Shown here one piece after another: positions 41,809 to 53,123 of a stretch of DNA of 64,000 nucleotides. Source of the stretch: Diplolepis rosae (lineage: Eukaryota; Arthropoda; Insecta; Hymenoptera; Diplolepididae); NCBI GenBank assembly GCA_030998225.1, contig JAPYXD010000738.1, positions 2,666,001-2,730,000 of the forward strand. Direction: 5' to 3'. Each line of letters starts with the position of its first letter. The stretch's first letter is position 1. The position numbers were made by a program, and so were the translations under genes. Below the pieces are notes generated by a model. It did not search any database, was not told where the DNA came from, and saw only the letters and a list, made by a program, of their open reading frames with translations.

Positions 41809-43842
41809 TCATTGAGGCTTTTTCAGCAGAGGTGCTCCGACTCTGCTGACCCCCCCCACCTTAAAATCTGACCCGGTGCCTCTAGAATTTTTAGGACTTC
41901 TGGATCCTCCTCCCTTCTTTGATTTATCCCTAGGGAATCCCATAGGGTGGCTCTTGTTCCTAGAGTTGTGTACACCCACACTTCCTTGGCCCTTGGTATC
42001 CTGACTTCCGAGGTGTGGTCCTCCCGAATTCCTCGGAGGTGTGGCTGTCTCCGAAATCGCCGAAGTCGAAGTTCGTTTGTGCGCAGCTGGCACGTTTTCC
42101 GACCGATACGCCAATTCGTGCAGGAAGGAACTGTCGGGTGGTGGTGGAAGTCTATATTCCTTGATTGCTGCCCACGCCATTTCCCAACTCCTACCTATCT
42201 GGGCCAATTCATTAAAGTCTCGGAACTCAAATTTCCGGATCTCCTTCTTAAACTCCGGCCTCAGTCCGCGATAAGCCCAATCCATTTGCTCATTCAACGG
42301 CACCCTAACCGTCAGCTTCGCGATTAATCCTCGTAAGTGGGTCAAATACGCGTCCATACTTTCTTTCTGACCCTGCGTACGGTTAAAAATTTGTTCGCGG
42401 ACTCGTGCTTTGAAGTCGAAGTTTCCAAACCTTCGCCTAAAAGCCACCTTAAATTCCGGCCAATTCCGCCACTCATCACCGATGATCCGGAACCACAAAA
42501 GAGCTACATCTTTTAATAGCAATGGCAAGGCTCTCAGCAGGTCGTCTTCACTTATAGGAGTGATCCCTCGACATTCCTCCAGACGGGTTAAGAAGTCTTC
42601 GACACTAGCTCCTGGTTTACCGCTAAAAGAGATTTTCCAATTATATACAAATCGGCTGAGATCCTGTATATCGCGCCGGGGTTCAAATCGAGAGCTGGTG
42701 AGCCCTAATCCACGGTTTTCCGGGTAGCCACTCATATGTCCTCGTTCATGCAACCCGGCATCCTCGTGGAACATGTCGTCGTTCCTTGCTCCCCCAGTAC
42801 CCGGAAGTCGGCTACGCTGGCCCTGGTCTTCGCGTGTTCTCTGCCCATGGTCTCCATCCAAGTTCAGGGACCTAAAATCCGCCTCATACCGAGAAGAACG
42901 GTTCGGTTCCCCTTCCGAGTCATCCCCAACTCTGTTTGGCCCATGCGTAGGCTCGTCCGGTGCCCCAGTCTGGTTGATCGTCTCCAGGTTTGTGTCCAAA
43001 TTGAGGTGCAGGTCCAATCGTCCGTCCCTAATGGGCCCACCCCGGTTACCGAATCCCTCCGATACGCGGTCCCATCGATCTGCGCTCGAGGAATCTAAGG
43101 TTCCGTGCTGAGCGGCTGGTGGCACTAGATGGCTAAAATTCCTTTTTCCCGACGGCTTACCCGGCCCTCCTCGCACTGTATCTTGATAACTGGTTTCTCG
43201 GCGTTGCTCGGAAGATGGTACACCACTAACGCTCGGTCGCACATCTTCTTCGGTTATCTCTACCGACGTCTGTGAGGGTCTCGTCGGCGGGAATATTGGA
43301 ATCGGTAGATGGAGTGAATCACGCGGTCCGGTATAGGTGATGTTTGCATACCCGTATGCTAATGCTAAGCCAGCTGGCATCGCGAGAGCAGATGGCGTTA
43401 TTCGGGACGTAGTGACGTCATGAGCCAATTCCGATACCGTCACGTACCCTTCTGCGCCTCTACTCATAGTACCCGCCATTGTCGTTATTGGGAAACTAGG
43501 TATGAACTCGTTGGCCGTTACTGTAACCGGAGCTGTAGCTGGTCCTGGGATTTCATCTAAAATGTCCTCCAGGTCATGTGCCGATAATCTTCTTACGTCA
43601 CACAAGTCGACTGAATTGTCCCGCGTCGCGTTCGAAGAAGTGTCCGAGAAACCTTCGCCCGAGAATCCTTTTATCCAGAACACGTAATTCCGAAGTCGCC
43701 TAATCTTCGACCATCTGTCTCCCGCATTGACCAGTTCGACCTCGTCTTGGGCCTCTCCTAATTCTTGTTCCGACATTTCCGACAGGTAGATCGAGACCTG
43801 CTCTGACGTGGAGCACGCGAGAATATCCACTATCAGAGACAT
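41809..43842 (-). CDS. E3 gag, capsid part
   Basis: The open frame extends to 43869, but the first ATG is at 43842 (MSLIVDILACSTSEQ), which I take as the start. About 400 N-terminal residues are acidic and Pro/Ser/Arg-rich with no clear fold. From about residue 411 of the open frame a retrotransposon gag (capsid) block begins: WKISFSGKPGASVEDFL, LPLLLKDVALLWFRIIGDEW, FKVAFRRRFGNFDFK, MDAYLTHLRGLIAKL. A basic Gly/Ser/Lys-rich tail follows (RDKSKKGGGSRSPKNSRG). It would form the particle around the element RNA. It ends before the zinc knuckles, which are in another frame, so this copy would lack nucleocapsid unless frameshifting occurs. Downstream pol is in the same frame as this gag after its stop. 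Confidence 0.85.
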   Translation of the reverse strand: MSLIVDILACSTSEQVSIYLSEMSEQELGEAQDEVELVNAGDRWSKIRRLRNYVFWIKGFSGEGFSDTSSNATRDNSVDLCDVRRLSAHDLEDILDEIPGPATAPVTVTANEFIPSFPITTMAGTMSRGAEGYVTVSELAHDVTTSRITPSALAMPAGLALAYGYANITYTGPRDSLHLPIPIFPPTRPSQTSVEITEEDVRPSVSGVPSSEQRRETSYQDTVRGGPGKPSGKRNFSHLVPPAAQHGTLDSSSADRWDRVSEGFGNRGGPIRDGRLDLHLNLDTNLETINQTGAPDEPTHGPNRVGDDSEGEPNRSSRYEADFRSLNLDGDHGQRTREDQGQRSRLPGTGGARNDDMFHEDAGLHERGHMSGYPENRGLGLTSSRFEPRRDIQDLSRFVYNWKISFSGKPGASVEDFLTRLEECRGITPISEDDLLRALPLLLKDVALLWFRIIGDEWRNWPEFKVAFRRRFGNFDFKARVREQIFNRTQGQKESMDAYLTHLRGLIAKLTVRVPLNEQMDWAYRGLRPEFKKEIRKFEFRDFNELAQIGRSWEMAWAAIKEYRLPPPPDSSFLHELAYRSENVPAAHKRTSTSAISETATPPRNSGGPHLGSQDTKGQGSVGVHNSRNKSHPMGFPRDKSKKGGGSRSPKNSRGTGSDFKVGGVSRVGAPLLKKPQ

Positions 43843-43869
43843 GACGGTTATTTCTAATCTTCTGGTCAA

Positions 43870-46251
43870 TAGCGGTACTTTCTAGCGCGTGATAAGTTGG
43901 AATTCAAAATCGCTCGGATAATTTTGGTGGATAGACCCTCCGTCGTAATTTTTCAAGACCAAAAAAAAAATATATCTTTCCCGCCGTTCCGAGTATACCT
44001 ACTTGTTAAAGTGGTGAGAAGCACTGCTGCGTTATAGCAGTGGCAAGTAAAACCTACAATAGCGCGGAAATAACCGAAAGCAATAAATAATCGCCGCCAG
44101 CAATGATCAGATAAAAAGAAGCGATAGTAATAGGGCAATATAAACAAGACGGCAAAATCAGAAATAAATCCAATAAATCAGTGACAGAAATAAAGAAAAA
44201 CTCAGAATACACACAATCAATTGAAATCAATTAAGGCCAATAGTATGTATAGCACAGCAAAAAAAAGGCAATAGCCTAGCAAAGCAATGCTAGCAAAGTA
44301 TATACACATATATATAAATATCAATACATTCGCAAAAAAAAAACAATAAATTACTAAAGAAATCTAGCGCTCTTTAGGCAGCCAATGATTTCTCTTAAAT
44401 CAACCAATAGGGCCTTCCGTAATAGGGAGAAAAAAGAAATTTTTCAAAATTAACGAGAAATCCTACTCTTCAAATATTCCCAGAAATTCTAATATCCACG
44501 AAAATCACTTTATTCTCGGTATTTTCAAAACCTCAAACCTATAAAATCAATTACCGTAAATTTCACCTAAAAGTCCATTAAAATTCACGACTTAATACTT
44601 CGAGTTCCGAATTCCGTCTTTGAATAAGCTGATAATCGTGATATAACCTTCAAAATCCGTCTTTACTCCCCATATAACGAATTCAAAAAAAAATTTATCT
44701 TATTTACAAAAATTCTACCGAACCTGTTCAATACTAGTAGACGTATTAGAATTTTGACGAATTTAACTTATCTCGCCCGTAAGAAAGTCATTTGACACGA
44801 ATATAAAATCTACTTACAATTCCAATTCCGAACTTTCAAAATGTCCAAACTACTCCCCAAAATTTATCTTCCAAATTTCCTTCCGACCAATACCTTTGAC
44901 CAGAATAACCGAGAGAAAAAAATTTTTCCAATAAGTCTTAAATAATCTTCCCGAGTTAGACCCGAAAAATCTTCTAGGCCGATGACGATAGTGGTCAGTG
45001 ACTCTCGACCTTGCTTCGCGATTCGGAAGGTTACTTCCAAAAGAGAAAGAAAAATTTTATTCTTCTCTTCTTCAAAAAGTTCCAACAAAATTTTCAAATT
45101 TCTCATAAAATTTTCAAATTTCCAATAAAATTCTCAAATTTCCAATTTGACACTTTCCATCCTTATTCTAATAGGAGGCAGGTTTTCTTTACTAATTCCA
45201 ATTACTACCGCTGGGTAGGTCTAAGCAAGAGCTCGTGGTCTGCGGGTACTTGACAGGTTATCTAAATTCCAAAAAAAAAAATTCCTGACGTCTTTAAGTC
45301 AGTGAATTTTACCCATAAGCGGTCAAATACTGCACTTCCGAGCTCCAGCTACTCTCAAGTTCCAGGTACCAGCTCAATTAAACCTTTATGCCCCTAATCT
45401 CTAAATCCAAAAAAAAGGAAGAAAATGTCAAATTATAGACCATGAATTCAAATATACATTAAAATTCGATAAATAATACATTCAATATCACAAGTGTGAC
45501 TTAAAATCAAAAATTAAAAATATCGAGTGCTCTCTCTCTCTCTCTCTCTCTCGCGTGGGCTCCGTTTCGGAAATTTGAAAGAGACACTTCAATTCTTTCA
45601 AATTTCTCAAAAGATATTAACGAGAGAAATTCTGAAGTCGTGGTGTCCCCAAATCTTCAAATCTCCAACTTCCGGGGATCCACTTTGACTTTCAAAATTT
45701 CTCAATTCAGAATAATATCAAAATTTTCTATTTAAGAAAACCTTGATTTCCAACAATCGCTCCAATTTCAAAAAAAAATTTCAAAACTAATAATATCAAA
45801 ATCTTCTACTTAAGAAAATTCTGATTTCCAACAATTGCTCCAATTTCCAAAAAAAAATTTCCAAAATTTTCAAATTCCAACTCACAAAATCTTCCGATCT
45901 TCGTAAATTACCAATCCTGACTTTGTAAGTTCGAATAAGTTCCCCTGATTTTGGAAATTTGAAAGAAAATCCTCAAATCTCTCAAATTGCCGAATTAATG
46001 TTTCCAACAATAAATCTTGTTATAACCTGAATTATAATTGCACATAAAAAAAAATATTTAAATTCAACAATTCTAACCTATAAATATTTTCACCATATCA
46101 TTAAAATCCAAATTTCTTAAAACCTCGATTTAAAATTTTTAATTTATAAAAATTTTAAATGTTCCAATTAATTTCCAAACTTTTAGGTTATTATTTTTAA
46201 TTAAATTCTGGCCTGTTGTCCGGGCAAAATATCTCGTATTGATTATGCCCG
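43870..46251 (-). other. Long 5' leader of E3
   Basis: 2.4 kb of AT-rich untranslated sequence between the PBS and gag. It contains repeated TTTCAAATTTC words (45060-46000) and a TC run at 45530-45553. No gene is seen. Short frames at 44864-45253 have no family pattern. Confidence 0.6.
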
Positions 46252-46269
46252 GCCCCACGTTGAGCGCCA
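46252..46269 (-). other. Primer-binding site of E3
   Basis: The reverse complement reads TGGCGCTCAACGTGGGGC, two bases after the 5' LTR end. TGGCGC-AACG-GGGGC is the usual form of a tRNA primer site in many insect gypsy elements. Confidence 0.8.
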
Positions 46270-46271
46270 GT

Positions 46272-47827
46272 TGAGATGCAGGTTTTACCCGAGACCTGGC
46301 ACTCTTAATTTTGGCTACCCAACTGATTCTATTTCATATAAAAGGAATATCTGAAAATAAAATATTCACTGATAAAAACTTAGTTGAGCGCCAGACACTC
46401 TCTTGAGTGACGAAATTTACTTTACAACACGGATGAGACTCGAAAACAAAAGATCAACACAAGGCGGGGTGAAACAAGGTCACAACAGGTTACCGGGTAA
46501 AGAAATAAAAACCAGAATTTAACTAATAAAATAGAAGGCTTAACTAGATTTATTTAAGTGGCTAAGGGCTCCATACAATATAAAACTTGATGATCAGAAG
46601 AAGCCAAAACATTTATATTAATAATGATGAGTAACAAAAAATGAAAATGGCATAATCTCGGAATTTCACCGAGTCATGCGACAGTATGGCGGGTTAAATC
46701 TGCTGACGCGCGTCACCACCCGAGAACTCTAGAATTTATTAACAGTTATATCTTTAATTAATTAATTTCCTTATTATATTTCAGCGTACGCGAAAAAGAG
46801 ATCAATAATATAAATAAACGGCAGAACACTCGCGTAGGAGAGAGAAAAAGGAGGCGAAGTGGCCGGTATGTGAGGTGCACGCCATAAAGCGTCCGTATCA
46901 GTTCAGTAATGTCCGTTATTTCCGGACCACTTGCCAAAGAAATCAATAAAAAAAGTAACTCACGCTACCTGAATTACATCCTGAAGTTCCGGAACAAATC
47001 TTAAAATAAATTCTCCTTCCATTTTCCAAATGGATCAAAACTACAGTCCTCTTCAAATATCGGTCGCACGTAACAAAAGGACCTGTCAATGATAGTCGCA
47101 GGACGAGAGTGACGATGACCGACGCGACGCTGACAGAATTCCCGACCTGCCCCACGAATTACACGCGTGACCCAATCGCGGACCCGGAAACAGGTCACAT
47201 GTCCAACATCCAATAGACGAAGAAGCAACTCGTGCCTAGTATAAAAATTGCCGTCGGCAAATAATTTTGCTCAGCATGCGGTTCTATTATTTACAATGAA
47301 CGAAGCGTGTAACGCGATGACACCATTATAACCAATGTTCATCTCCGTCAAACTGTTCAATTTTAATATCACCAAATGTCTAAGATACTAAATATCAATT
47401 ATGTTTATATCAAGTCCCAGGGTCTATGCGCCCTAGGGTACATTTTCCGGGTCACGTGGTGGCATCTGGTCGTCTGGTGCGTCGCTCTCCAACGATCGAT
47501 GGTGGCAATAATCGAAACGTCGATCCATCGTGGCTCGAAATTCGACATGGCGGCCAATGTTGACATGGATTCGGTAGCCGGCTGTGCCTCGTGTTCGACG
47601 CTGCTGTCCTCCGGTGCTGTTGTCCTCGTGTCGCTCATGGAACAGACAGGACAGGAAGCGTGAGTGCGTGCAGTGCGCGAAAAGTGTGTTTCGAGTGCTC
47701 TCGGGTGACGACGAAGTGCGGGCTCTCGTCTCACGACTTTTTCCCCAGGGACATAACCCCACCTGTCACCGGTGAGTTTGCTAAATTAAACATTTTCCTT
47801 GTGACGGGTAAAATTTACCACGTCACA
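46272..47827 (-). repeat. 5' LTR of E3
   Basis: 1556 bp, about 97 percent like the 3' LTR, with the same termini. It is followed on the plus-strand right side by the AACT duplication. Confidence 0.93.
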
Positions 47828-47831
47828 AACT

Positions 47832-48335
47832 TCAGTGTCTTGTTCTCCAGATTTGCTTGAAATTGCTCGAAATTTTCAAAAACTTGCTGGGACTTTTTTG
47901 TATCCGTAAGTTGATAAAAAAATTATTTTTAATTTTTATAATGTTTCTCTTTGATTATCAATGTATATATTTAATTTGCAAAATTATTATTTGATTGAAA
48001 ATCATTTTTTCTATGATTAAGAAACCAAAGGAAAATTGTATAAATAAAAATTCCAATTATGCAAATGAACGTCGTAATTTTTTTATTAGCTACATACTAA
48101 TTTAAAAAATATATATTCACAAATCGGCTTTATTGGTTGAAATATTTGTGCCAAAAAATTAATAATTTTACAGTAAAAGCGTGACCAATTTTAATAATTA
48201 ATTAAAAATGCTTTCAATACTATTTTGAATTATGCAATTCGAATATATAATTTTTATCGTAAAGTGCAATGTTATTTTTTTTCTAACTATTTAGTGGTAT
48301 TATTACTTCTGAGAAAATTATATAAATATATATAA
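47832..48335. other. AT-rich stretch, nothing recognised
   Basis: Continuation of the E3 target. No coding sense or repeat partner in the window. Confidence 0.5.
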
Positions 48336-48339
48336 AGAA

Positions 48340-48700
48340 AATTATGCAATGCTTCATCAAATATTGCTCAAGAAATACATCAAGAATCTTGCGCAAGATT
48401 TGACATTCTGATGCTCACGAGAGAGCTATAAAAAATTCAGAATCTTGAGCAAAACTTGACCAAGTATGACTCACGATAAAAGCCAAGAATCTTGTTCAAA
48501 ATCGTGGCTTTTCTGTTTCCGCCTCTGGATTGAATCTTGCTCAAGATTCTTGAGCTAGTATTGCTGAAGAAATAACCAAAACTTGAGCTCTACGAAGCAA
48601 TGGCATAGAACAATGTACAAAACTTGTGCAAGACTTGCTCAAGAATATTGAGGAAGAAATCTTGAGTGAATCTGGCGATTCTCTATTGCAAGATTTGGTT
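48340..48700. repeat. CAAGATTCTTG-rich repeat, right block
   Basis: Same word family as 35945-36193 (AGAATCTTGAGCAAAACTTG, GAATCTTGCTCAAGATTCTT). The end of this block resembles the inverted beginning of the left block, which suggests the termini of one old inverted-repeat element interrupted by E3. Confidence 0.55.
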
Positions 48701-49061
48701 TTATGGGATGATCTATATGCATAATTATTAATGAAAATAATAAACAATTTCCATTTGAATCAATTCAGTCATCAACAACTCAAATAACATAGATAATTCT
48801 TTTGCAGATAAGGACAATGGTAATGCAATAAAAAGATTTAATAAAGGGTAGCACAGTACAAATACTTGATGAAATAAGTATTGAGTACGATTTTGCAGTA
48901 CCAACGCACATAGTAAAATTGCTTTGAATACAACAGGAACTACCGCCGTTCGAGGCAACTTGCGAAATTTTTAAAAATAACATAACTTATTCTTGTATTG
49001 GGAAACCAGCGTTCCAGAAAGAAGTAGCCAAAGAGAACGCAGCAGCAAAAATCTTGGAAAC

Positions 49062-49640
49062 ACGTCCCACGATATATTCAAATGTATTTAATATACACAG
49101 GCTGGGTATAGTAAAAATCTATGAGAAAATCAATGAAGGGTAATCAGGAGTAGGAAGAAGCATAATAAGATATAGTAAGGAAAAATATAAAAGAGGCACA
49201 CATGAAGAGCGAGCAGTTAGTTAATTCTTCGTCTAGTTCGTCTCTTAAATTTTCTTTCGAAATTATCACCGGTCTCGCGACAATAGTGCAGTGCGGTATC
49301 TTCAATCGAAACTCCGAAAATCTCTCAGTTTGAGATCAATAAAATTCGACCGGTACAATTTAAAATCCAAGTTCGGGAGTCATAAAAGTTATCGTGGACT
49401 CGTATAAATCTTTGTAAAAATTTTCGGACTGTGTCCTAAATAAGGATCGCCACCTTTACGGAACATACCTGTGCGGATGTTGTCTCGGTCTCTTTCGCAC
49501 ACCTTGTCTACACCTGTGGCATCCTTCCTACTACGTACTTACAGCCGTGTGGATTAACCCTCAACTCAGTTTAAAAAATCAGAAAGGTACCAGAACCCCC
49601 CCCCCCCCATCCCTCTATTTTCTGTTTCTTTCTAACTTAT
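49062..49640. repeat. Solo-LTR-like repeat, copy 2 (without mariner)
   Basis: Aligns with 888-923 joined to 2166-2805. It carries the intact target TTTAATATACACAGGCTGGG at 49087-49106. An internal stretch equivalent to about 2231-2310 differs or is shortened, and the C-rich run near 49597 differs in length. Confidence 0.8.
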
Positions 49641-49859
49641 GTACCAACCAGCCTGTGCTATTATTTTGATACTCGTTATGTCTTTCATTGACTTATCCTC
49701 ATCCCTAAGCGAGGATCATTCGATCCTATCTTAAAACGAGGAACCTTTGATCCAAGTAAGTATTTACTTGAATGTGACGTAACATGAATATATAATAATG
49801 AAATTGCAAGTATGTAAACTGTCTTAAATTATTAAAATATAATTTTATTGCACTACAGA

Positions 49860-49865
49860 TTTATT
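49860..49865 (-). other. Possible polyadenylation signal of the decarboxylase gene
   Basis: AATAAA on the minus strand about 180 bases after the stop at 50045. A second AATAAA is at 49844-49849. Position is plausible for a short 3' UTR. Confidence 0.4.
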
Positions 49866-50044
49866 TTCATTTCCATGATTATATAATATTTCGAGTGTTT
49901 TTAAAGTTTTAACTTTTTAAATTTAAAAATTAATAATATATTTTTATTATTATCAATATAACATTTGTGCAAGATGTTTTAAAATTATATATTGTCTTTG
50001 AAATGCTTTCACATGTGCGTCGTGTCTGACCTCAGATCTTTTTC

Positions 50045-50300
50045 TTATGGGAAAGTTATATCTGCTCCCAAACTCTCTATTTGATGAATGACGTAGTCCA
50101 TAGTATTATGTGATGGTGGTGGTTGACAACAAACAACCATTCTGAAAAAATTGCCAATGTTCTTGTGAGTTAGTGGTGTGTATCCAAGCATAAGGGTCCC
50201 GCTTCTGATCATACGTTCTTTTATAATTGGAGCAACTTTGTACAAATTTTGCCACCACATTTTTGTTTCATTTTGTCCTCGAATACTAGGTGGTATGTAC
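50045..50300 (-). CDS. Terminal exon of a PLP-dependent group II decarboxylase (CSAD/aspartate decarboxylase/GAD-like)
   Basis: The exon starts at 50300 after ATATTTACAG (a good acceptor) and ends with a stop at 50045. It encodes about 85 residues: YIPPSIRGQNE, LYKVAPIIKERMIRSGTL, MLGYTPLTHKNIGNFFRMVV and YVIHQIESLGADITF. This is the C-terminal end of glutamate, cysteine-sulfinate or aspartate 1-decarboxylases, where PPSLRG, KVAPxIKERM, GNFFR and IExLGxDL are hallmark blocks. These cytosolic enzymes decarboxylate an acidic amino acid; in insects the relatives supply beta-alanine or GABA. The active-site Lys and the substrate-selecting residues are in earlier exons, so the exact substrate cannot be told. 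No other exon was found to 64000: introns must be long or the rest lies beyond the window. The single exon is intact and is the best cellular gene here. Confidence 0.85.
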
Positions 50301-50427
50301 CTGTAAATATTTGAGTTTTAAAGCGTATATCATGAACATATTAAAGGAAAATAATTAAATCCGAGAATATCAAGGGACAACTTATAACGAGCAAGTACCC
50401 TAGCGGACCCGCTCTAGTGGAAGGTCA

Positions 50428-50890
50428 GTGAATACACTGATCATTCACTGACCTTGCAATATTCCGAATAAGAACGGTAAAAAAATATTTAAATCATTGA
50501 AATTATGATTCTGTGATCAAATTTGAATTGGAAGGTGAAAAACATCATATGCCTGTCACTGAAGGCAATATACTGGTTCACCATTTGCGGAACGTCTCCA
50601 CTGTCAAGGTTGACCATTGGTAAAAGTGAGGTAAAAGTATTTGTGTCTCGATCTAACCAATGGTCAACCATGGAGGTGGAGAAGTGCCGCAAATCGTGAA
50701 CCACTGTACTGCCTTTAATGACAGGTACATGGTGTTTTTCAAGTTTTTATCGCTGAAAAATAAAATTATTTTATTTACTTCTACACCTAAGTCAAATTTA
50801 ATCGCAGAATCATAATTCCAATGACTCAAATGTTTTTTTACCGTTCTTATTCGTAATATCGCAAGGTCAGTGGATGGTCAGTGCATTCAC
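50428..50890. mobile_element. 463-bp near-perfect palindromic MITE
   Basis: GTGAATACACTGATCATTCA at the left matches the inverted right end. The arms keep pairing to the centre (CAAGGTTGACCATTGG with CCAATGGTCAACCATGG). The minus frame 50489-50704 is arm sequence. It lies 128 bases upstream of the decarboxylase exon, in its intron. Confidence 0.85.
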
Positions 50891-50903
50891 AAATAGTTAA
50901 CGT

Positions 50904-51757
50904 GAAATATGTATTTTAGTTGTTACCAGCATAAAATTATTGATTGAGTGGATGATGGCCTTTCTGGTATTTATTAAGATGTTAAAAGAAGGAAATCATA
51001 AGTCCAGTTTCAAAAATTCCTTTGAAAAAGAAGATTTATTAATTTCCTCAGCAAGTCAACGTTTCGAATGAAGCTTCATTCCTTATCAAGACTAACAGAA
51101 TAATAATAAACTTAGGTTATTTGAAGATGAAACGAGTAACAAAAATAGCCCGAGGTTTTAGTAGAAAATATTATGAGATATTACCTTAAACAGTTCGTTG
51201 CGAGGAGTTAAAAATTTATAAAATTTTTTTAAAAGAGACGTCACATGATTATATAATGCTTCGTTGAAAATACAGATTAATGAAGTATAAAATTAGTTCC
51301 TCATCATACTTATAACTGGATTTTTATAGTCTTATGGCAATTTTTAATAATTTTAAATAAGTTTTCACAATACTGAAAATGTGATAAAATGATGAGGAAC
51401 TAATTTTATACTTCATTAATCTGTATTTTCAACGAAGCATTATATAATTATGTGACGTCTCTTTTTAAAAAATTTTATAAATTTTGAACTCCTCGCAACG
51501 AACTGTTTAAGGTAATATCTCATAATATTTTCTACTAAAACCTCGGGCTATTTTTGTTACTCGTTTCATCTTCAAATAACCTATGTTTATTATTATTCTT
51601 TTAGTCTTGATAAGGAATGAAGCTTCATTCGAAACGTTGACTTGCTGAGGAAATTAATAAATCTTCTTTTTCAAAGGAATTTTTGAAACTGGACTTATGA
51701 TTTCCTTCATTTAACATCTTAATAAATACCAGAAAGGCCATCATCCACTCAATCAAC
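50904..51757. mobile_element. Inverted-repeat element with 13-bp flanking duplication
   Basis: The direct repeat AAATAGTTAACGT occurs at 50891-50903 and 51758-51770. Inside, about 360 bases (50938-51300) return inverted at 51394-51756. Both arms contain CAACGTTTCGAATGAAGC and TTCCTTATCAAGAC, words like those in Penelope-type terminal repeats. No gene inside. The long duplication points to retroposition and not to a DNA transposase. Confidence 0.75.
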
Positions 51758-51770
51758 AAATAGTTAACGT

Positions 51771-53123
51771 ACAGCTTGCAATTTTAAAGTAAGAATAATT
51801 AATTTAAAAAATTGGCATCCTCTAGAAACTACCTTGAAAACCACGTTGAATGAAATGTTCGACAAAGAATAATATTTTGATTTGACAGTATATATTATTA
51901 AAAACATTCAAAACCAAGTCTCATTTATAAAATCTAAGAATGCCAGTATTAGAACTACTTAGACTATTATCTGCCGATTAGTGGTGGAACGTAACGTATT
52001 TTTCGGAACACGCTGGGGTTGGCAGCGACTACCAGACTTGCGTGCTTATGCCCTGTTGCTTTATCAAGAAAAGAGCGTTCCGAAAAGGTAAAAATTTCGA
52101 TCGCTGCAATAATTTAGTATTATATATCATTTTATATAATTCACGTGATTCAACTCACGTTAGAGAGCAGTCTTGAACGACCAATCTGTGAGACGAAATC
52201 CATGTGCTCAAAATATGTAGCTTCAACAGAGATTTTCGTGTAAGCAAATCTGTTAACGAATAATGAAAGAATACATCAGAGTTCAGGAATTCACTCTAAT
52301 TTTTGCGAAGTCCCTGCTCTTTGAAAATAAAAATTTCGGACTCATTGGCTTATAGCGTTCATTATTGTGTCTATTAATTTATTCCCTTCGATATTATTTT
52401 GCATTTGCAGAGAAATACGCTCAGCATCAGTTGTCAAATTGTGTGATTTCAGGAAAGTTACTTTTCAATTGGTCCTATCAGCATTTACCATTTTTCTCAC
52501 CCTCCATATTATTTAAAGAAGAAAGCATCTTACTGGTTAGTTGGTTTTTCGGAAGAAAAAGAAACGAGGATCTCTAAAACCAGCTTCCCTGAGGCAGAGG
52601 GCTGAGTCTCTGTGAATAATAATAAAAAAAGGTTTGATTTTTTACTGCGCTCGTCACCTCAGCCTCTCTCTGATCTGTTGCGAATTTTTCCCACTTTTCG
52701 CAATTCGCCCAGAGAGAGCCTCACGTAATTGCCTTAATTGGCAATAATCACAAGCGGGAGACCAATAGAACTAGTCAATAAATGCCTACAAAACAAAAAC
52801 AAATTTTTACCTGAAACAAAAAATTAAAATACTTCCGTATTCGGAAGGCTTTCCTGCACAGTTTAGTCTATTATAGTGATTGAAAGTTCAATTTTGAATA
52901 TTTTAGTCATTTTTTTAATAAAGTACTCGATTTTTCGGCCTTTTTTTTAGCAGTAAGTGCGTTAATAACATTGTAAAAAGACATTTTTTAACACATTTTT
53001 TTAACTCATTCTGTGCACAATTAAATCATCTAAAAAACAGTTTTTAATTTGTATACATAGCTTTTATAGTTTTTTTGTAATTGTGCACGGAATTTCAAAA
53101 AACGTGGTTTTCATAAAATGGGC
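51771..53123. other. No gene seen
   Basis: Intron-like AT-rich sequence. 52010-52095 has CGGAACACGCTGG and an inverted GAGCGTTCCG about 70 bases apart. No decarboxylase exon could be found. The frame at 52365-52577 shows no family pattern. Confidence 0.5.

Larger units (their letters stand above)
36198..47827 (-). mobile_element. Nearly complete Ty3/gypsy retrotransposon E3
   Basis: 11.6 kb, bounded by LTRs of 1554 and 1556 bp and a 4-bp duplication AACT (36194-36197 and 47828-47831). The minus-strand order is 5' LTR, PBS, 2.4 kb leader, gag, protease-RT, RNase H-integrase, PPT, 3' LTR. There is no env: pol runs into the 3' LTR. Damage is light: one stop in RT, a gag frame shift and a stop in a zinc knuckle. 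The LTRs differ at about 50 sites by eye (near 3 percent), so the insertion is not very recent. Confidence 0.93.

Noticed and set aside
40799..43111. Plus-strand frames over E3 gag and pol
   Set aside because: Antisense shadows of the long minus-strand reading frames.
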